DNA from: JBFGFG01 sp041627475
GTDB taxonomy: Bacteria; Actinomycetota; Nitriliruptoria; Nitriliruptorales; Nitriliruptoraceae
Assembly: GCA_041627475.1 (NCBI GenBank)
Contig: JBFKQZ010000010.1
Coordinates: 1 to 26,873, forward strand
Length of the DNA stretch: 26,873 nt
Direction: 5' to 3'
The notes below the pieces were generated by a model that saw only the letters and a list, made by a program, of their open reading frames with translations, was not told the DNA's origin and ran no database searches. The stretch's first letter is position 1; every line of letters starts with the position of its first letter. Positions 21,664 through 26,873 of the stretch are shown here, piece by piece. Made by a program: the position numbers and the translations under genes.

Positions 21664-21680
21664 CCCCGGGTCGACCGGGG
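21664..21680 (-). terminator. Possible terminator after the P450 gene
   Basis: CCCCGG-GTCGA-CCGGGG is a perfect 6-bp hairpin in the 101-bp gap between the P450 stop and the response-regulator start. It is GC-rich but has no U-tract, so it may only attenuate read-through. Confidence 0.35.
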
Positions 21681-21718
21681 CAGGTGGCACCACCCGCGAC
21701 CGGCAGCCGACGGACCGC

Positions 21719-23269
21719 TCAGCGTCGAGCGACGGTCACGGGCAGCAGGTCCGCCGGCTCGGGGAGACCCAACCAGGCCATCTCGGGGACGTAGCCGTCG
21801 GGCACCGACAGCGTGTGCGTGCGCAGCAGCCGGGCGTAGACCGCCTTCGCCTCCATCTCGGCGAACGCGAAACCGATGCACTTGTGGACCCCGCCACCGA
21901 ACGGCAGGTAGCAGTGGCTGTGCTGCTTGTGCTCCTCGCGCGGCGGGAGGAACCGCGCCGGGTCGAACTGGTCGGGCTTCTCCCAGTACTCCGGCATGCG
22001 GTGCGTCTCGGGCTGGTGCACGTTCAGCCACGTGCCCTTCGGGATGTGGTGGCCGTCGATCGAGGTCTCGACCACGGCCTGGCGCATGTTCGCCGGGACC
22101 GGCGGCCACAGGCGCATGACCTCCTTCATCACGACGTCGATGGCGGTCAGCTCGCCGAGGTGGTCACGGGTCAGCGGCTCGTCGTCCTCGAGGCCGAGTG
22201 CTGCGACCTCCGCACGGGCACGCTCCTGCCACTCCGGGTGGGCCGCGAACGCCCACGCCATCATCGTCATCGCGAGGTTGGTCGTGTCGTGCGCGGCGAA
22301 CCAGAGGAAGTTCATGTGCTTGACGACCTCCTCGTCGGCGAACGAGCGGCCCTCGTCGTCCTCCGCGACGGCCATCGCCGAGAAGAGGTCGTCGCCGGGG
22401 TTCGCGCGCTTCTCGTCGAGGTGGTCGCGGAAGAAGGCCTGGACGTGGTCGTAGCCCGTCCGGCCACGTCCCCAGAGGGTCCCGGGCAGGTCGATGCGCA
22501 GCTTGGCCAGGGGCGCCCGGGCCTGGGCGTGGAACGACGCCAGGACCTTGCGCCGCCGGGCGCGGTCGAGCTCCATCCCGAGGAAGACGTCGGTGGCGAT
22601 GCGCAGGCCGAGGTCCTTGAGCTGCGGGTAGAGCAGGTGCTGGCCGTCGTCCCAGTACTCGCGCTGGAGGTCGTCGCGGATGCGTGCGTCCATGCCGGCG
22701 AGGTAGCCGTCCAGCCGGCGCGGGGTGAAGGCCGACTGCATGATGCGACGGTGGTCGAGGTGCTCCCCGAAGCTCATCAGCATCAGGCCGCCGCCGAAGA
22801 ACTTGCCGATCAGCTCCACCCAGCCGTCGGAGCTGAACTCCTTGTCGGCGTTGATGAGCACCTGCTTGGAGGCGTCGGCACCGCTGACGAACACGAAGCG
22901 GCGGCCCGCGAGCATCCCCCACCACAGGTTCCCGTAGCGCCGGTGCTTGTCCATGGCCCAGGCGAGGCGGTCGCCCGACGCGGGCCGCGCCGAGCCGAGC
23001 AGTGGCTCGTCGGCGTCGCCCATGACGGGCAGCAGACCGGAGCCGGGTGGTGGGGTGGAGAGGGGGTGGGGCGTCGGTGCGACGAGGTCACGCGCGAACG
23101 TCGCGACCTCGTCCGGTGAGCTCGTCGCGACCCGTCGGGCGGTCGCTGCGGCGCGGACGGCGCCCTCGGCGAGTCCCCTGGCCCGGCGCAGCGTGTCGCG
23201 GACCGGTGCCGTCGGCACGTCGTGGCTGAGGTCCGTCGTCAAGGCCGCGCTCCGCTCGCTCGCCGGCAC
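21719..23269 (-). CDS. Cytochrome P450
   Basis: The 516-residue soluble haem monooxygenase shows the I-helix oxygen-activation motif FAAHDTT, the K-helix ExxR in KEVMRLWPP, and the haem-ligand loop FGGGVHKCIGF with proximal Cys464. The first 65 or so residues are an extra Ala/Arg-rich segment ahead of the usual P450 start, making it longer than most bacterial P450s (about 400-460). The haem-loop style resembles sterol- and fatty-acid-oxidising families, but no substrate can be assigned. No ferredoxin or reductase is adjacent. The GTG at 23269 is chosen because it begins about 6 nt after the -10 TACCGT, the spacing of leaderless actinobacterial messages. The TTG at 23242 with a weak GAGCG upstream is the alternative. 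A palindrome covers the promoter. Confidence 0.92.
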   Translation of the reverse strand: MPASERSAALTTDLSHDVPTAPVRDTLRRARGLAEGAVRAAATARRVATSSPDEVATFARDLVAPTPHPLSTPPPGSGLLPVMGDADEPLLGSARPASGDRLAWAMDKHRRYGNLWWGMLAGRRFVFVSGADASKQVLINADKEFSSDGWVELIGKFFGGGLMLMSFGEHLDHRRIMQSAFTPRRLDGYLAGMDARIRDDLQREYWDDGQHLLYPQLKDLGLRIATDVFLGMELDRARRRKVLASFHAQARAPLAKLRIDLPGTLWGRGRTGYDHVQAFFRDHLDEKRANPGDDLFSAMAVAEDDEGRSFADEEVVKHMNFLWFAAHDTTNLAMTMMAWAFAAHPEWQERARAEVAALGLEDDEPLTRDHLGELTAIDVVMKEVMRLWPPVPANMRQAVVETSIDGHHIPKGTWLNVHQPETHRMPEYWEKPDQFDPARFLPPREEHKQHSHCYLPFGGGVHKCIGFAFAEMEAKAVYARLLRTHTLSVPDGYVPEMAWLGLPEPADLLPVTVARR

Positions 23270-23274
23270 CGTGC

Positions 23275-23302
23275 ACGGTAGCCGGCCCACGTTACAAGTC
23301 AA
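23275..23302 (-). promoter_or_regulatory. P450 promoter, probably leaderless
   Basis: On the minus strand TTGACT (complement of 23297-23302), a 16-bp spacer and TACCGT (complement of 23275-23280) make a good sigma70-type promoter. The predicted start point falls on the in-frame GTG at 23269, so no untranslated leader would be left. Confidence 0.6.
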
Positions 23303-23315
23303 CAGGTCTTGTAAC
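23291..23315. promoter_or_regulatory. Palindromic operator at the P450 promoter
   Basis: GTTACAAG (23291-23298) and CTTGTAAC (23308-23315) are a perfect 8+8 bp inverted repeat with a 9-bp centre. The -35 hexamer of the P450 promoter lies inside it, so a bound dimer (TetR-like by shape) would block transcription. The AT-rich arms stand out from the surrounding GC-rich DNA. It also lies upstream of the glutaredoxin gene. Confidence 0.65.
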
Positions 23316-23400
23316 GCGAGCCCTGCGCGAGCCGACCCGTCGCGCCGCTCGTCCGGTGGCCACGGTTCACTGGGACAAGCCGCCACGCCAGGAGCCGACG

Positions 23401-23742
23401 ATGTCCGCCGACGCCGACCAGCCGACCCCGGTCGTCATCCACTGGCGACCCGGGTGCGGCTTCTGCAACGCGCTGCTCACGGGCGTCGAGGCGACGCCCC
23501 TGCGCTACGAGACCGTCAACATCTGGGAGGACGAGGAGGCGGCAGCGTTCGTGCGCTCGGTCGCCGACGGCAACGAGACCGTGCCCACCGTCCGCGTGGG
23601 TGACGTGGCGCTGGTCAACCCCACGACGCGCCAACTGCTCGCCGCCGTCGCAGAGCACGCGCCCGACGCCCTCCCCGCGGACTACGAGCCGCCGCAGCAG
23701 GGTCCGTTCGCGCGCGCCGTCACCAGGCTCCTCGGCGGCTGA
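23401..23742 (+). CDS. Glutaredoxin-like (mycoredoxin-type) protein
   Basis: The 113-residue cytosolic thioredoxin-fold protein has a CGFC active site (Cys19, Cys22) in HWRPGCGFCNAL, a cis-Pro loop NETVPTVRVGDVALVNP, and a Glu/Asp-rich helix between them. The layout is that of actinobacterial mycoredoxins and other glutaredoxin-like proteins that reduce mixed disulfides with mycothiol or similar thiols. A C-terminal extension (PPQQGPFARAVTRLLGG) goes beyond the usual ~80-residue core. ATG at 23401 follows AGGAG with good spacing. The gene is divergent from the P450 and its last 23 bp overlap the convergent LVIVD gene. It might serve redox repair, but no partner is encoded next to it. Confidence 0.88.
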   Translation: MSADADQPTPVVIHWRPGCGFCNALLTGVEATPLRYETVNIWEDEEAAAFVRSVADGNETVPTVRVGDVALVNPTTRQLLAAVAEHAPDALPADYEPPQQGPFARAVTRLLGG

Positions 23743-25330
23743 CGGCCGCGGCGGAGAGGACGAGCAGCAGGCCGAGCGCCTGCAGCAGCGCCGAGCCGCC
23801 GGTGGCCGCGAGGGCACCGACCGCGGCGACCTCGTCGCCCGGCGTCGCGGCCGCAGCAGTGCTGTCGGCTGCGGTGGCCCCCGAGGCGGCGACCGTGTCG
23901 GGCCACACGTCGTTGGTGACCGTCACCGCGTAGAAGCCCTGGAACCCGTCCGAGTACCAGATCTCCTTGCGCTCGGGCACGAAGGCCGGGGCCGACATCG
24001 CCCAGTTCGACGCCTCGAACACCCCGAACGGCGTGTCGTAGGCGGGCCGGTCCTGGACCGGGGCGTTGAAGTACGCAACCTCGACGGGCGCGTACGGATC
24101 GGTGATGTCGAAGATGCGCAGACCGCTGACGATCATCGAGCAGGCGGCGATCGTGGGGTCGATGCGTGTCGGGATGTGGCAGTAGTGCCCCGCGTAGCCC
24201 TGGATCGCCGGCGTCCGCGTCCCGGGGTCGTCGCAGACCTCCTCGAAGTTCTCGGGGTCGTGCACCTCGAGCCGGAGGTTGCTCACGACCCGCGGCGCGG
24301 CCTCGTCCGCCATCGAGATGATGCGTCCGGCACCGACCTCGGCGCACGAGCCGAACTCGTCGATCTCGAGCAGGAACTCCTCGCCACCGGAGGTGAAGGG
24401 GATCGCGTTCTGCGGGATCGACATGGACTCCCACGTCAGGCGGCTCACCACCGGGACCTCCGGGTCCTCGATGCGCTGCGTGACCTCGCTGGAGTCGAGG
24501 ACGATCAGGCCCTCGCCGCTGTTGGCGAGGTAGGTCCGCGAGCCGTCGTCCGAGACGTTGAGCCCGTGGCTGCCCTCCTCGTTGATGTGCACCACCTCGG
24601 GGAACAGCGGGTCGGAGATGTCGATCGCGAAGATGTAGTCCGTCGCTGTCGACGCGGCCCAGAACGTCAGACCGTCGGGGGACAGACCTGACTCGTGGCC
24701 CAGCAGCGGGACCCCGGCCTCGGTCATCGTGGTCCAGCTGTTGAGCAGCTGCGGCGTGCGGCAGTCGCCGCTGATGTCGTAGAGGTCCAGTGTCCCCGGG
24801 TTCGTGGCCAGGGTGCCGGTGATCGCGGCGAGGATCCCGCGCTCCTCCGAGATGGTCAGCGACTCGTGGGGCTGCAGCATCGCCGGCGTCACCAGCCGAG
24901 CGGTCTGGACCGGGTTCGCCGGGTCGCTCATGTCCAGGACGATGACACCGCCCTCGAGGTCACCGACGTTGGTCGGGAACAGCAGCGTCGAGTCGTAGTA
25001 GGCGCACTCGTTGCCGGCGTCGTCGACGTAGCGATGGACCTTGAAGCCGCCGATGGAACCGAAGGTGGTCAGCTCCGCGGGCAGCGTGCGGTGGGAGCCG
25101 ACCAGCTCGGTGTTGCAGGTGAAGCCCTCGGCCGCGCGGCCCGACTCGTGGTCCTCCGTGGACACCCGACCCTGCATGCCCGTCTCGGGGCGCGAGCCCG
25201 GACCGCACTCGGCCTGCGGGGTCGCCGTCAGGGGTGGCTCGTCGCGGAACGGGGCCGCGGCGACGGCGGGCACGGCCAGCGCGGCGATGCCGGCGGTGGC
25301 GAGGATCGTGGTGAGGAGGGAGCGGCGCAC
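23720..25330 (-). CDS. Secreted LVIVD-repeat protein with LAATG sorting signal
   Basis: The 536-residue exported protein begins with a signal peptide (MRRSLLTTILATAG followed by a hydrophobic core and an Ala-rich cleavage region near residue 25). The body has repeats of the LVIVD type, predicted to form a beta-propeller: GGVIVLDMSDPANPVQTARL, YIFAIDISDPLFPEVVHIN, GLIVLDSSEV and GLRIFDITDPYAPVEVAYF. Several Cys (ECG, CNTE, CAYY, CRTP, CAEV, CDDP, CHIP, CSMI) suggest disulfides outside the cell. The C-terminus carries LAATG (507-511), a hydrophobic helix and the tail SRRGAW, matching the LAxTG signal of class E sortases. It is likely anchored to the wall; the ligand or role is unknown. GTG at 25330 has only a weak ribosome binding site, but the signal peptide starts exactly there. 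It is divergent from sdhC. Confidence 0.9.
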   Translation of the reverse strand: MRRSLLTTILATAGIAALAVPAVAAAPFRDEPPLTATPQAECGPGSRPETGMQGRVSTEDHESGRAAEGFTCNTELVGSHRTLPAELTTFGSIGGFKVHRYVDDAGNECAYYDSTLLFPTNVGDLEGGVIVLDMSDPANPVQTARLVTPAMLQPHESLTISEERGILAAITGTLATNPGTLDLYDISGDCRTPQLLNSWTTMTEAGVPLLGHESGLSPDGLTFWAASTATDYIFAIDISDPLFPEVVHINEEGSHGLNVSDDGSRTYLANSGEGLIVLDSSEVTQRIEDPEVPVVSRLTWESMSIPQNAIPFTSGGEEFLLEIDEFGSCAEVGAGRIISMADEAAPRVVSNLRLEVHDPENFEEVCDDPGTRTPAIQGYAGHYCHIPTRIDPTIAACSMIVSGLRIFDITDPYAPVEVAYFNAPVQDRPAYDTPFGVFEASNWAMSAPAFVPERKEIWYSDGFQGFYAVTVTNDVWPDTVAASGATAADSTAAAATPGDEVAAVGALAATGGSALLQALGLLLVLSAAAVSRRGAW

Positions 25331-25459
25331 GGGTCGTCCAGGTCGGTGGGAGCACGTGGGTGTTCGCGGCCGGACGGCCGGAATCCTCCCCGGCGGGACG
25401 GGGGTGGCCCGCTGCTAGGCTCGCTGCGCAGCCCGACGACCCTCGAGGAGCCACCGCCG

Positions 25460-26212
25460 ATGGCAACCGCGACCAAGGCCCCGGACACGCAGCAGGCGAA
25501 GCGGGGCAAGCCGTTCCTGCTCGAGCTGTACGGCACGGCGATGGGCAAGAAGTACGCGATGGCCATCTCGGGCATCGTCGGTCTCGGCTACGTGTTCGCC
25601 CACATGGTGGGGAACCTGAAGCTGTACTTCCCGGCCAAGGACGGTGTGCCGGCCATCGACTCGTACGGCGAGTGGCTGCGCGAGGGCCTGCTGGTCCCGA
25701 TCCTCCCGGAGTACGCGACGCTCTGGATCCTGCGCCTCGTGCTGCTGGCGGCGCTGGTCGTCCACGTGCACGCCGCGTGGGGCCTCACGGTCATCAACCG
25801 CAAGGCGCGCCCCGAGGGCTACCGCTCGCCGCGGAACTACCAGCTGGCCAACTTCGCCTCGCGCTCGATGCGCTACACCGGCGTGGTCGTCCTGCTGTTC
25901 ATCGCGTTCCACCTCGCCGACATCACGTGGGGCGTCGAGCCGGCGGCCGTCGCGAGCTGGGAGTACGGCGAGGTCCAGGCGAACCTCATCGCGAGCCTGT
26001 CGCGTCCGGTCGTCGCGGCGTTCTACGTCCTCGCCAACATCGCGCTCGGCGTGCACCTCTACCACGGCGTCTGGAGTCTCTTCCAGACCCTCGGCGTGGG
26101 GTCGGTCAAGGGCAACGACTGGCGCCGTCCGGCCGCCCTCGCCTTCACCGGCATCGTCGTCGCCGGGAACCTGTCGTTCCCGATCACGATCCTCACCGGC
26201 ATCGTCGGCTGA
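25460..26212 (+). CDS. sdhC: Succinate dehydrogenase cytochrome b subunit
   Basis: The 250-residue membrane anchor has five hydrophobic segments and is of the single-subunit, di-haem type found with B-type SdhABC/FrdABC complexes. It contains GKKYAMAISGIVGLGYVFAH (first helix with a candidate haem His), the following MVGNLKLYF, LVVHVHAAWGLT, LLFIAFHLADITWG, and IALGVHLYHGVWSLFQTLG near the C-terminus. The repeated helix His residues would bind two b haems and pass electrons between succinate and menaquinone. ATG at 25460 follows GAGGAG at 9 nt. sdhA begins 67 nt after the stop, so the two form an operon that presumably continues with sdhB beyond the window. A TAGGCT hexamer at 25416-25421 may be the -10. 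Confidence 0.93.
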   Translation: MATATKAPDTQQAKRGKPFLLELYGTAMGKKYAMAISGIVGLGYVFAHMVGNLKLYFPAKDGVPAIDSYGEWLREGLLVPILPEYATLWILRLVLLAALVVHVHAAWGLTVINRKARPEGYRSPRNYQLANFASRSMRYTGVVVLLFIAFHLADITWGVEPAAVASWEYGEVQANLIASLSRPVVAAFYVLANIALGVHLYHGVWSLFQTLGVGSVKGNDWRRPAALAFTGIVVAGNLSFPITILTGIVG

Positions 26213-26279
26213 ACGGACGTGGCGGTCACCCGACCGGGTGGTCGCTGCCCCGTACGGTCCACCCAGAACGGGAGACACC

Positions 26280-26873
<594 letters not shown>

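Overview
The window is a very GC-rich bacterial chromosome segment with short intergenic gaps, frequent GTG starts, ATGA/GTGA start-stop overlaps and TAnnnT-type -10 elements. An F420-dependent LLM-class oxidoreductase, an alpha-methylacyl-CoA racemase almost superimposable on the mycobacterial enzyme, a Rv1284-like beta-carbonic anhydrase and sortase substrates ending in LPNTG or LAATG all point to Actinomycetota. A deep-branching, Nitriliruptoria-like lineage is possible but cannot be fixed from the sequence alone. No tRNA, rRNA, CRISPR array, insertion sequence or phage gene was seen, and no gene-free stretch exceeds 300 bases.

Layout. 1-1158 (minus): the 5' part of a SAF-domain-like membrane protein, and methylthioadenosine phosphorylase (mtnP). 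1263-7821: an inorganic-carbon locus made of an orphan membrane histidine kinase, mpsC (DUF2294), a promoter plus about 100 nt of structured leader RNA plus an intrinsic terminator, dabB, dabA, and a convergent divergent-type beta-carbonic anhydrase. 7955-9367: a phytoene-desaturase-like FAD oxidoreductase. 9423-14062: an acyl-CoA locus, where a three-gene overlapping minus operon (LLM oxidoreductase, alpha/beta hydrolase, racemase) diverges from an acyl-CoA dehydrogenase across a perfect palindromic operator. 14117-16370 (minus): two related secreted, Pro/Glu/Asp-rich surface proteins with C-terminal sorting signals. 16592-21171: a plus-strand run of DUF445, a DUF4393/Abi-alpha-like protein, an unknown protein and a Kef-type cation/proton antiporter with a TrkA-N domain. 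21153-23269 (minus): a single-domain response regulator and a cytochrome P450 with its own palindromic operator and a likely leaderless start. 23401-23742: a small glutaredoxin-like protein. 23720-25330 (minus): a secreted LVIVD-repeat protein with an LAATG sorting motif. 25460-26873: succinate dehydrogenase sdhC and the start of sdhA, running off the window.

The most interesting part is the carbon locus. DabA-DabB (MpsB-MpsA) is a known energy-coupled CO2/bicarbonate accumulation system, and MpsC is its partner in Staphylococcus aureus. Here mpsC is placed 3 nt behind a histidine kinase. The dabBA transcript begins with a promoter, a multi-hairpin leader closed by a terminal stem, and a 12-bp terminator with a U-tract about 50 nt before dabB. 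This is the layout of a riboswitch or other attenuator, and its fold and sequence match no riboswitch class I can recall.
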